This document shows positions 1 through 5,766 of a stretch of 5,766 nt of DNA, one piece after another. Below the pieces are notes generated by a model. It was not told the DNA's origin, ran no database searches, and saw only the letters and a list, made by a program, of their open reading frames with translations. The DNA is from Rickettsiaceae bacterium. GTDB lineage: Bacteria > Pseudomonadota > Alphaproteobacteria > Rickettsiales > Rickettsiaceae. The DNA lies in contig JAIOYM010000068.1 of assembly GCA_021741085.1 (NCBI GenBank), positions 1 through 5,766 of the forward strand. The letters run 5' to 3'. Made by a program: the position numbers and the translations under genes. Each line of letters starts with the position of its first letter. The stretch's first letter is position 1.

Positions 1-75
1 CATGATAATTTATCAAAACTTTCGCAAAAAAATGCGGCACATAGTTTGAGTGAGCTCATAATAAAATCAATTTAA
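1..75 (+). CDS. 3' end of an unidentified upstream gene (partial)
   Basis: Frame 1 is open from the first base and ends at TAA (73-75), giving 24 residues that finish in SLSELIIKSI. The other two forward frames are interrupted within this stretch. The fragment is polar and then helix-like, which fits a C-terminal helix of a soluble protein, but it is too short to name. It ends 6 bases before the rsmE start and in the same frame, with a second TAA at 76-78, so the two genes are probably co-transcribed. That this is a real gene end is inferred from the open frame and the tight spacing. Confidence 0.5.
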   Translation, partial: HDNLSKLSQKNAAHSLSELIIKSI

Positions 76-81
76 TAAAGA

Positions 82-804
82 ATGATAAGACTTTATCTAA
101 AAAATATAGAACTATTTAAGGGGCAAAATTTGGAGATATTATCTCAGCAGCATCATAATTATTTGATTAATGTTTTGAGGGCTTCTGTTGGTTATAAATT
201 AAAGATTTTTAACGAACTATGTGGTGAATTTTTAGCAGAAATTGTCTCTATAACAAAAAAAACTTGTATTGTTGATATTATTGATTTAGTTAGACCCGTA
301 GACAAAAGTGATGACAGGGCGCAGCTTTGTTTAGCCTTTGCAATTATTAAGCCAAAAAGGTTGGAAATGTTAATAGATATGTCAACTCAACTGGGTGTGA
401 ATGTTTTTCAACCAATAATTTCTCAAAATGTGACAATGCATAAGTTAAATCAAGAAAAAATAGAAAGTTGGATTATAGAGAGCACCGAGCAGTCTAACAG
501 AATAGAGCCTCCAAGTATTATGCCAATAATGAATTTGGAAGACTTTATCAGTAAAAACAGGAATAATTTTATATATGCAAATGAGCAAGAGGAAAATAGT
601 AAATTTTCTTTGATTTCCGAACAAGGGGGTGCATTTGTTAATCTTTTGGTAGGGCCAGAAGGTGGTTGGAGCAATAAAGAGCTGGGGGTGATGAGGGAAA
701 TGGGTGGTGCTTCAATAACTTTAGGCCCAAATATTCTGAGGTCGGAAACAGCTGCTGCAACTATTATTGCGCAATATTGCTTGTTAAAATCATTAAAAAT
801 ATAG
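82..804 (+). CDS. rsmE: 16S rRNA (uracil-1498-N3)-methyltransferase RsmE
   Basis: RsmE methylates N3 of U1498 in 16S rRNA, near the decoding centre of the 30S subunit, using S-adenosylmethionine. The 240 residues match the usual family length. The N-terminal part (about 1-70, starting MIRLYL) corresponds to the PUA-like RNA-binding domain; the rest is the SPOUT (knotted) methyltransferase domain. Seen directly are the EQSNR segment in the middle, GPEGGW at 191-196 and LGPNILRSETAAA at 214-226, the signature pair that forms the SAM-binding knot. The ATG at 82 is the first possible start because an in-frame TAA lies at 76-78; the ribosome binding site is weak (AAAGA just upstream). It probably shares a transcript with the gene ending at 75. 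The last codons overlap a palindromic element. Confidence 0.95.
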   Translation: MIRLYLKNIELFKGQNLEILSQQHHNYLINVLRASVGYKLKIFNELCGEFLAEIVSITKKTCIVDIIDLVRPVDKSDDRAQLCLAFAIIKPKRLEMLIDMSTQLGVNVFQPIISQNVTMHKLNQEKIESWIIESTEQSNRIEPPSIMPIMNLEDFISKNRNNFIYANEQEENSKFSLISEQGGAFVNLLVGPEGGWSNKELGVMREMGGASITLGPNILRSETAAATIIAQYCLLKSLKI

Positions 805-870
805 CGTCTAGGGGTATTTGAAGAGTCGGTTGTCCTGGATTGCCGCATGTAAGTCCCTTCACGTGCTATA
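800..870. repeat. 71-base imperfect palindromic element after rsmE
   Basis: The element is bounded by a perfect inverted pair, TATAGC (800-805) and GCTATA (865-870). Inside are TGAAG (819-823) with CTTCA (857-861), and a 19-base partly symmetric core at 827-845 with CGG/CCG ends around TCC-T-GGA. It is visibly more GC-rich than the flanking intergenic DNA. The core stretch CCTGGATTGCCGC resembles, from memory, part of a dispersed intergenic repeat common in Rickettsia genomes; this likeness could not be searched. It overlaps the rsmE stop codon. It might help end the rsmE transcript, although no T-run follows. Family membership is inference. Confidence 0.45.
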
Positions 871-979
871 TAATTATTTCTTGAGATATATTTACAAAAT
901 ATGCTTAGTGGCGGAATAAATTACTATAGAATGAAATTACTAAATAAATAAATATTTTCAACTGATGAAAAAAATTGTT

Positions 980-1009
980 ATAACATATTTTTATTTATCG
1001 GTGTATAAT
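980..1009 (+). promoter_or_regulatory. Putative sigma-70 promoter for the miaB-hda-prmC-tsaE cluster
   Basis: A perfect -10 box TATAAT lies at 1004-1009. A -35-like ATAACA at 980-985 (4 of 6 matches to TTGACA) is separated from it by 18 bases. It sits about 40 bases before the miaB start, in very AT-rich DNA. A second TATAAT at 1021-1026 has no good -35 partner. AT-rich genomes give such boxes by chance, so this is a moderate call. Confidence 0.45.
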
Positions 1010-1050
1010 TTCTATGTTTTTATAATCAAATAGTACCAAGTAAATACTCT

Positions 1051-2379
1051 ATGACTAAAAAGTTATTTGTTCAGACTTATGGTTGTCAACAAAATGAATA
1101 TGATTCGATACGTATTGGCGAATTGATGACGACTAACGGATATGAGTTAACCAATGAAATGAAAGAAGCGGATATGGTAGTTCTAAATACTTGCCATATC
1201 CGAGAAAAAGCTACACAGAAGCTGTATTCTGAGATTGGTAGAATTAAAAAAGTTCATGCCGGCAATAATAAGAAAGTGCTCACTGTGGTAGCTGGTTGTG
1301 TTGGCCAGGCAGAGGGAGATGAAATATTTGATAGATCCAATCATTTTGTGGACATAGTTGTTGGCCCGCAGTCTTACACAGAATTACCAAAGCTTGTAGA
1401 TAAAGTTAATCAAGGTGAGCGTAGAGCTATAGAGCTGGATTTTATTCTTGAGGCTAAATTTGATATATTGCCAGAATCTAAAGTTGCTCAGGGTGCTAGT
1501 GGATTTGTTTCTATACAAGAGGGCTGCGATAAATTTTGTAGTTTTTGCTGCGTGCCATATACTAGGGGAGCAGAATTTTCAAGAGCTATGGAGCAGGTTT
1601 ACAGAGAGGCCTTGATGTTGGCATCTAAGGGAAGTAAGGAAATATATTTGTTAGGTCAAAATGTTAGCGCTTATCACGGTAAAAAACCCGATGGAAGTAA
1701 CTGCGATTTAGCAGAATTAATAGATTTAATCAGTGAAATACCTGGTGTAGAACGTATAAGATATACTACGTCACATCCGATGGATATGACAGAAAGATTG
1801 ATAGATATGCATGGCATGCAAAAAAAGCTGATGCCATTTTTACATTTACCTGTGCAATCTGGTTCAAATGCAGTTCTTAAAGCCATGAACCGAAAATATA
1901 CACGCGAAAAATATCTAGAGCTTATTGCTTCTTATAAAAAAGCTAGGCCAGATATCCAAGTGTCTTCAGACTTTATTGTAGGTTTTCCTGGTGAAACTGA
2001 CGAAGATTTTGATGCTACTTTTTCGCTTGCAAGTGAGATTAAATTTATACAATCTTATTCATTTAAATATAGCCCAAGACCAGGAACACCAGCAGCATTA
2101 AAGACACAGATAGACGAAGCTGTAAAGGTTAAAAGATTGGCTGTTTTGCAAGAGAGATTAATTAAAAATCAAATAGAATTTAACGAGACTTGTATAGGAA
2201 AAACAATGCCAGTGCTTTTCTTAAAAGAGGGTCGCTATGATAATCAAATTATCGGTAAAACCGAATATATGCAATCTGTACATGTGGACACACAAGAAGC
2301 GCACAATTTATATGGCAAGATTATCGAAGTTAAAATAATTCGCGCTTTGGAAAATAGTTTGGCTGGAGTTATAGAATAA
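1051..2379 (+). CDS. miaB: tRNA-2-methylthio-N6-dimethylallyladenosine synthase MiaB
   Basis: MiaB is a radical-SAM iron-sulfur enzyme that adds a methylthio group to i6A at tRNA position 37, giving ms2i6A in tRNAs that read U-starting codons. The 442 residues show the full three-part layout. The N-terminal MTTase domain has its three cluster cysteines at C12 (YGCQQNEYDS), C48 (NTCHIREKA) and C83 (AGC). The radical-SAM core has the CxxxCxxC motif at C159, C163 and C166 (EGCDKFCSFC), plus LLGQNV and PFLHLPVQSGS. A C-terminal TRAM RNA-binding domain spans about 378-440 (GKTEYMQSV). The start fits the family N-terminus MTKKLFVQTYGC; no clear Shine-Dalgarno is visible. It is the first gene of the cluster, with hda 23 bases downstream. 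Small oddities are Gln at residue 14, where Met is usual, and a second Cys at 167. Confidence 0.96.
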   Translation: MTKKLFVQTYGCQQNEYDSIRIGELMTTNGYELTNEMKEADMVVLNTCHIREKATQKLYSEIGRIKKVHAGNNKKVLTVVAGCVGQAEGDEIFDRSNHFVDIVVGPQSYTELPKLVDKVNQGERRAIELDFILEAKFDILPESKVAQGASGFVSIQEGCDKFCSFCCVPYTRGAEFSRAMEQVYREALMLASKGSKEIYLLGQNVSAYHGKKPDGSNCDLAELIDLISEIPGVERIRYTTSHPMDMTERLIDMHGMQKKLMPFLHLPVQSGSNAVLKAMNRKYTREKYLELIASYKKARPDIQVSSDFIVGFPGETDEDFDATFSLASEIKFIQSYSFKYSPRPGTPAALKTQIDEAVKVKRLAVLQERLIKNQIEFNETCIGKTMPVLFLKEGRYDNQIIGKTEYMQSVHVDTQEAHNLYGKIIEVKIIRALENSLAGVIE

Positions 2380-2395
2380 GATTTTGGAAAGAAAA

Positions 2396-2399
2396 GGGG
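2396..2399 (+). promoter_or_regulatory. Ribosome binding site of hda
   Basis: A purine-rich GAAAAGGGGATA stretch directly precedes the ATG at 2403, with GGGG at 2396-2399 only 3 bases away. It supports that start codon, although the spacing is short. Confidence 0.45.
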
Positions 2400-2402
2400 A
2401 TA

Positions 2403-3059
2403 ATGAATCAACAGCTAGTTTTACCTATATCAGAGTTATATCACGAGAATGATGATTATATTCTGACTAAATGTAACGCCAAAGCATATACACGCCTTAT
2501 GGAGTTTGGTAGTCAAAGAAGCGCTGCTTTATATGACAATGCTATTATATTGTTTGGTGCAAAAGCTTCGGGTAAAAGCTTGATACTTTCTCTTTGGGCT
2601 AAAAAATACTCCGCAAAAACACTAAATGTTTCTGACTTCGATTTTCTGATAGAAAAAAATCTGCGTGCTCTAGTAATCGATGATATAGATAAAAACCAGG
2701 ATGAGGAGAAGCTGCTGCATATTTTTAATTGGTGCAATCAAAATGATATTTTTTTATGCATGTCTGCAGTAAACTTAGAGTCATTGTTTTTACCAGATTT
2801 AACCTCTAGAATTAAGTCGATAGAAAAGATAGTCATAGAAAAAGCAGATGATGAAATGCTTAAAATATTTATGCTAAAACAATTTTCTAACTTTAGCATT
2901 CATATTTCCGATCAGGTTATTAAATTTATAGCTGAGCATGTTACCAGAGATTTAGGTTATATAAAGGAATTTATTTTTGCTTTGAATAAAACGTCACTAG
3001 AGAAAAACAAAAAAATATCGATTGAATTAGTAAAGGAACTTATCAAAAAAGTTTCTTAA
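2403..3059 (+). CDS. hda: DnaA-related replication regulator (Hda/HdaA-type)
   Basis: The 218-residue protein looks like a DnaA AAA+ ATPase domain without the C-terminal DNA-binding helix-turn-helix, as in Hda/HdaA. Family members bind the DNA polymerase beta clamp and stimulate ATP hydrolysis by DnaA, limiting re-initiation. Seen directly: QLVLPI at 4-9, matching the N-terminal clamp-binding motif QLxLPL; Walker A GAKASGKS at 52-59; Walker B ALVIDDID at 89-96; LPDLTSRI at 130-137 with a candidate arginine finger R136; and TRDLGYIKEF at 181-190 in the sensor II region. The divergent Walker A keeps the Gly-Lys-Ser core. It lies between miaB and prmC with short gaps, consistent with one operon. 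An alternative is a DnaA-like protein with a different partner, but the clamp motif argues for Hda. Direct function in this organism is inferred. Confidence 0.87.
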   Translation: MNQQLVLPISELYHENDDYILTKCNAKAYTRLMEFGSQRSAALYDNAIILFGAKASGKSLILSLWAKKYSAKTLNVSDFDFLIEKNLRALVIDDIDKNQDEEKLLHIFNWCNQNDIFLCMSAVNLESLFLPDLTSRIKSIEKIVIEKADDEMLKIFMLKQFSNFSIHISDQVIKFIAEHVTRDLGYIKEFIFALNKTSLEKNKKISIELVKELIKKVS

Positions 3060-3070
3060 TAAAAGTAAAT

Positions 3071-3922
3071 ATGAAAATTTTTGAGGTTCTTAAATCGGTT
3101 CAAAAGCGTTTACAAAATTTGCAGTTTGTGGATAACGCAAAAATAGAGGCGCAATTTTTACTCGAGTCGATCTTAGATTGTTCTAACGCAGAATTGCACA
3201 AGAGAATAAATCAAAATTTATCTGAAAAACAACTAAGTTTGTTAGAGGATTTTGTTGTTGCGCGAGAAGCTAAAAAACCAATAGCTTATATAATCAAACA
3301 AAAGGGTTTTTGGAAATATGATTTTGAAGTTAATGATGCAGTATTAATTCCTCGTAGTGATTCAGAAACCTTGATAGAAGCCGTAATTTCTAATATTAAA
3401 AATCAAGAAGCTCCTATTAAAATCTTAGATTTGGGTGTAGGTAGTGGTTGTTTGATTATTTCTTTACTACTTGAGTTAAAAACAGCCGTAGGTGTTGGTG
3501 TAGATATCTCTTCTGATGCTTTGCTTGTAGCTGATGCGAATATACAAAGATTTAACTTGCAAGATAGGATAAAATTATATAGAAGCAACTGGTTTGAAAA
3601 AATAGCTCATTTAGATAAATTCGATATTATCGTTTCAAACCCACCTTATATTAGTTACAATGAACAATCCATGGTAGCTGAAGAAACTTTGAAATATGAG
3701 CCTGATATTGCTCTTTTTGCAGAAGAGGATGGTCTTAAAAACTATAAAATAATAGCAGAAGCAGCGCTAAATTTCCTTACTTCCAATGGCAAAATTTATT
3801 TGGAAGTAGGTTTTTCTCAAAGTAAAGAAGTAGAGAAGATATTTAATAATTTGGGTTATAAACACCTAAATTCTTATAAAGATTTAAATGGTATAGAAAG
3901 ATGTTTGGAATTTAAAATATGA
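3071..3922 (+). CDS. prmC: Peptide chain release factor N5-glutamine methyltransferase PrmC
   Basis: PrmC (HemK) methylates the glutamine of the GGQ motif in release factors RF1 and RF2, which is needed for efficient peptide release at stop codons. The 283 residues match the stand-alone family. An N-terminal helical substrate-binding domain covers about 1-85. VLIPRSDSETLIE is at 91-103, SAM-binding motif I ILDLGVGSG at 118-126, and the diagnostic NPPY motif that binds the target glutamine at 190-193. EPDIALFAEEDGL (210-222) and LEVGFSQ (244-250) follow. It begins 11 bases after hda with only a weak ribosome binding site, and its TGA stop overlaps the tsaE start as ATGA, suggesting translational coupling. 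Rickettsia species have this enzyme fused to TrmB; no fusion partner is present here, as tsaE follows at once. Confidence 0.95.
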   Translation: MKIFEVLKSVQKRLQNLQFVDNAKIEAQFLLESILDCSNAELHKRINQNLSEKQLSLLEDFVVAREAKKPIAYIIKQKGFWKYDFEVNDAVLIPRSDSETLIEAVISNIKNQEAPIKILDLGVGSGCLIISLLLELKTAVGVGVDISSDALLVADANIQRFNLQDRIKLYRSNWFEKIAHLDKFDIIVSNPPYISYNEQSMVAEETLKYEPDIALFAEEDGLKNYKIIAEAALNFLTSNGKIYLEVGFSQSKEVEKIFNNLGYKHLNSYKDLNGIERCLEFKI

Positions 3923-4365
3923 AATCAAGAGTGCCAGAAAAAATATTACTACCAAATGAAGCTTCAACAATTAAGTTTGGAACTGAAATAGCTAAAACTT
4001 TAGAGATTGGAGATATAGTAGCATTGAATGGTGCTCTTGGCGCCGGAAAAACTTTTTTGGCTGGGGCTATAATCAATTATTTTTATCCACAATTAGTTGT
4101 TACAAGTCCAACTTTTAACTTAGTAAATCTGTATAGTGATTCAGCCACAACCATGTATCATTATGATCTATATCGTCTTAAAGTAGCCGATGAAGTTTTT
4201 AATTTAGGAATAGAAGAATCTTTTTCATTGGGTATTTCTATAATAGAATGGCCTGATATTGCTAAAGAGCTTATGCCAAAAAACAAAATTTTGGATATTA
4301 AAATAGATTTTGATAATGATGGTATACGCTATGCTATTTTTTCTGATCAGCGTTCAAAAATATAG
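3919..4365 (+). CDS. tsaE: tRNA threonylcarbamoyladenosine biosynthesis ATPase TsaE
   Basis: TsaE (formerly YjeE) is the small ATPase that works with TsaB and TsaD to form t6A at position 37 of tRNAs reading A-starting codons. The 148 residues match the family length. Seen directly: Walker A GALGAGKT at 38-45, TSPTFNLVNLY at 62-72, HYDLYRL at 81-87 with the conserved Asp, LGIEE at 96-100 and IIEWPD at 108-113. The start overlaps the prmC stop in an ATGA, with GGA 9 bases upstream inside prmC as a possible ribosome binding site. It is the last gene of the miaB cluster; tsaB and tsaD are not in the window. The C-terminus (about 123-148) is the least conserved part and has no motif I recognise. 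Confidence 0.95.
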   Translation: MKSRVPEKILLPNEASTIKFGTEIAKTLEIGDIVALNGALGAGKTFLAGAIINYFYPQLVVTSPTFNLVNLYSDSATTMYHYDLYRLKVADEVFNLGIEESFSLGISIIEWPDIAKELMPKNKILDIKIDFDNDGIRYAIFSDQRSKI

Positions 4366-4416
4366 CTGGCTTTTGAGGTAAAGGCTAACAGTTTAGAATT
4401 CATATAAAAAATATTT

Positions 4417-4443
4417 TTGTTTGCCTCCATTTTGCTATATAAT
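4417..4443 (+). promoter_or_regulatory. Putative promoter of clpP
   Basis: A perfect TATAAT (4438-4443) lies 40 bases before the clpP ATG. TTGTTT (4417-4422) is a possible -35 box, but the 15-base spacing is short. Just upstream is a perfect 12-base palindrome, AAAAATATTTTT (4407-4418), which could act as a curved AT-rich upstream element. CTCCATTT at 4425-4432 resembles the -10 box of a heat-shock sigma factor, but no matching -35 box was found at the right distance. Confidence 0.45.
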
Positions 4444-4469
4444 CAAGAAATAAATTATTACAACGAATT

Positions 4470-4475
4470 AAAGGG
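4470..4475 (+). promoter_or_regulatory. Ribosome binding site of clpP
   Basis: AAAGGG sits 8 bases before the ATG at 4484. It is the best-placed Shine-Dalgarno in the window and supports the short N-terminus MPLVPIVVEQ for ClpP. Confidence 0.6.
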
Positions 4476-4483
4476 TTAAAATT

Positions 4484-5107
4484 ATGCCATTAGTACCAAT
4501 AGTAGTAGAGCAAACAAGTAGGGGCGAGAGGTCTTACGATATATATTCAAGATTACTCAAAGAGCGTATTATTTTTGTTACCAATCAAGTTGAAGATAAT
4601 ATGGCTAACCTTATTGTTGCACAATTGCTTTTTTTGGAAGCAGAAAATCCTAATAAAGAGATCTATATGTATATAAATTCTCCGGGAGGTTCGGTGACAG
4701 CTGGTATGGCAATTTACGATACGATGCAGTTTGTCAAATCTAGGATAGTAACGATTTGTTTAGGGCAAGCTTGTTCCATGGGTTCTTTATTGCTAACAGC
4801 TGGAGCTAAGGGGCACAGATATTCTCTACCTTGTAGTAGAATTATGATCCACCAACCTTTAGGTGGTTTTCAAGGGCAAGCAACTGATATTGAAATTCAT
4901 GCAAAAGAGATGAGGAAGGTTAAGGAGCTGTTGCACAATATTTATGTAAAGCATACAGGTAGAGATTTGGATTTTATAGTCAATAACATGGAGCGAGATA
5001 ATTTTATGAATCCTACAGAAGCCTGCGAATTTGGTTTGATAGATAAGATTATGAGCAGCAGAGATGAAGTTATAGCTTATGAAAACCAAAGCCAGGGCAG
5101 CAAATAA
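4484..5107 (+). CDS. clpP: ATP-dependent Clp protease proteolytic subunit ClpP
   Basis: ClpP forms the barrel-shaped serine peptidase that degrades proteins fed to it by ClpX or ClpA in the cytoplasm. The 207 residues match the family. The catalytic triad is visible: S98 in GQACSMGS, H123 in MIHQPLGG and D172 in MERDNFM. Other family blocks are YINSPGGSVTAGMAIYDTM (63-81) and GQATDIEIHAKEM (131-143). The N-terminus VPIVVEQTSRGERSYDIYS is typical of alphaproteobacterial ClpP, whose N-terminal loops dock onto the unfoldase. Cys97 precedes the nucleophile, where many ClpPs have Ala. Neither tig nor clpX flanks it, unlike the common tig-clpP-clpX order; the next gene encodes a DUF2610 protein. 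It appears to have its own promoter and ribosome binding site. Confidence 0.97.
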   Translation: MPLVPIVVEQTSRGERSYDIYSRLLKERIIFVTNQVEDNMANLIVAQLLFLEAENPNKEIYMYINSPGGSVTAGMAIYDTMQFVKSRIVTICLGQACSMGSLLLTAGAKGHRYSLPCSRIMIHQPLGGFQGQATDIEIHAKEMRKVKELLHNIYVKHTGRDLDFIVNNMERDNFMNPTEACEFGLIDKIMSSRDEVIAYENQSQGSK

Positions 5108-5130
5108 TATACTTATAATCTGATTTTGGT

Positions 5131-5158
5131 GGCAATCTTATCATATTAAGTTTTTGCC
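5131..5158 (+). terminator. Imperfect hairpin after clpP, possible weak terminator
   Basis: GGCAA (5131-5135) can pair with TTGCC (5154-5158), and CTTA (5137-5140) with TAAG (5147-5150). They are separated by a small asymmetric internal loop and close on a 6-base loop. It lies 23 bases after the clpP stop. No T-run follows the right arm, so it may instead protect the 3' end of the mRNA. Confidence 0.3.
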
Positions 5159-5167
5159 TTCAGAATC

Positions 5168-5229
5168 TTTGCTAACTAGTATAAGCAAAAATATTGCAAC
5201 AAGCAAACTAGCAAAATACAAGTTTTTTT
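5168..5229 (+). repeat. Competing short inverted repeats followed by a T-tract
   Basis: TTTGCT (5168-5173) is complementary to three downstream copies of AGCAAA (5184-5189, 5202-5207, 5210-5215). The last pairing extends to 7 bases (TTTGCTA with TAGCAAA, 5209-5215). A run of seven T follows at 5223-5229. This could be a loose terminator for clpP or a leader structure for the next gene; the pairing is weak and AT-rich. Related TTGC/GCAA words recur at 5194-5199, 5276-5280 and 5287-5294. Confidence 0.3.
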
Positions 5230-5246
5230 CAATTTTAGGTTTTTTT

Positions 5247-5255
5247 TGGTATAAA
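5247..5255 (+). promoter_or_regulatory. Putative extended -10 promoter of the DUF2610 gene
   Basis: TGGTATAAA fits the extended -10 pattern TGnTATAAT with one mismatch. It lies directly after a run of eight T (5240-5247) and 49 bases before the start codon. The -35 position holds only TTTCAA-like sequence, which an extended -10 promoter can tolerate. An alternative -10, TATTAT, is at 5258-5263. Confidence 0.4.
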
Positions 5256-5304
5256 AGTATTATAAGCTTACAGTTAGCAATAGTTGTTTGCAAAAGAAAT
5301 ACTT

Positions 5305-5766
<462 letters not shown>

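Noticed and set aside
73..84. Possible readthrough fusion of the upstream gene with rsmE, since both use the same frame.
   Set aside because: Two consecutive in-frame stops (TAA TAA at 73-78) separate them, and RsmE is complete from its own ATG.
450..848. Reverse-strand open frame of 132 codons opposite rsmE that begins inside the palindromic element.
   Set aside because: It is antisense to a clearly conserved gene, its protein is a Leu/Ile/Ser-rich mirror of the AT-rich strand without recognisable motifs, and no ribosome binding site precedes it.
800..870. The GC-richer palindromic stretch as a tRNA or small structured RNA gene.
   Set aside because: The arms do not form a cloverleaf and there is no T-arm GTTC motif. 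The central symmetric core would leave a one-base loop, so it looks like DNA symmetry rather than a stable RNA fold.
1674..1886. Short reverse-strand open frame inside miaB, and similar ones at 2513-2737, 3403-3588 and 4859-5089.
   Set aside because: All lie wholly within well-supported genes on the opposite strand and show no domain, start signal or independent context.
4366..4396. Inverted-repeat likeness CTGGCTTTT...AAAGGCTAACAG after tsaE as an intrinsic terminator.
   Set aside because: The pairing breaks after about four bases because of a bulge and a mismatch, and no T-run follows.
4425..4432. CTCCATTT upstream of clpP as a heat-shock sigma-32 -10 box.
   Set aside because: No CTTGAA-like -35 box occurs 13-15 bases upstream. 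The nearest likeness is about 26 bases away, and a normal TATAAT lies just downstream.
5168..5215. AGCAAA copies as a small CRISPR-like array.
   Set aside because: Units are only six bases with unequal spacers of 12 and 2 bases, and no cas gene is present.

Overview
This AT-rich window carries seven same-strand (+) protein genes and reads like the chromosome of an alphaproteobacterium of the order Rickettsiales. The evidence is the strong A+T bias, Rickettsia-like MiaB, ClpP and RsmE sequences, and a final gene whose N-terminal domain I recognise as DUF2610, a small family I associate mainly with Rickettsiales. The genus cannot be fixed from sequence alone. PrmC is a stand-alone protein rather than the PrmC-TrmB fusion annotated in Rickettsia, which hints at a relative outside Rickettsia proper.

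Layout: 1-75 is the 3' end of an unidentified gene, followed after 6 bases by rsmE (82-804). An intergenic stretch (805-1050) holds a 71-base imperfect palindromic element that overlaps the rsmE stop codon, then a promoter-like site. Next comes a compact cluster, miaB (1051-2379), an hda-type DnaA paralogue (2403-3059), prmC (3071-3922) and tsaE (3919-4365). Its gaps are 23 and 11 bases, then a 4-base ATGA overlap, so it is probably one operon. clpP (4484-5107) follows with its own promoter-like site and a good ribosome binding site. After a 197-base spacer rich in short GCAA/TTGC repeats and T-tracts, the last gene (5305 to the window edge) encodes a DUF2610 domain followed by an extreme poly-glutamate tail and runs off the end.

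The functions are mostly housekeeping and converge on translation fidelity: rRNA methylation in the decoding region (RsmE), two different modifications of tRNA position 37 (MiaB for ms2i6A, TsaE for t6A) and release-factor methylation (PrmC). Hda adds control of replication initiation and ClpP adds proteolysis.

I see no new multi-gene system. The least explained parts are the DUF2610 protein with its Glu tail, encoded by 132 uninterrupted purines, the palindromic element after rsmE, and the repeat-rich leader upstream of the DUF2610 gene.
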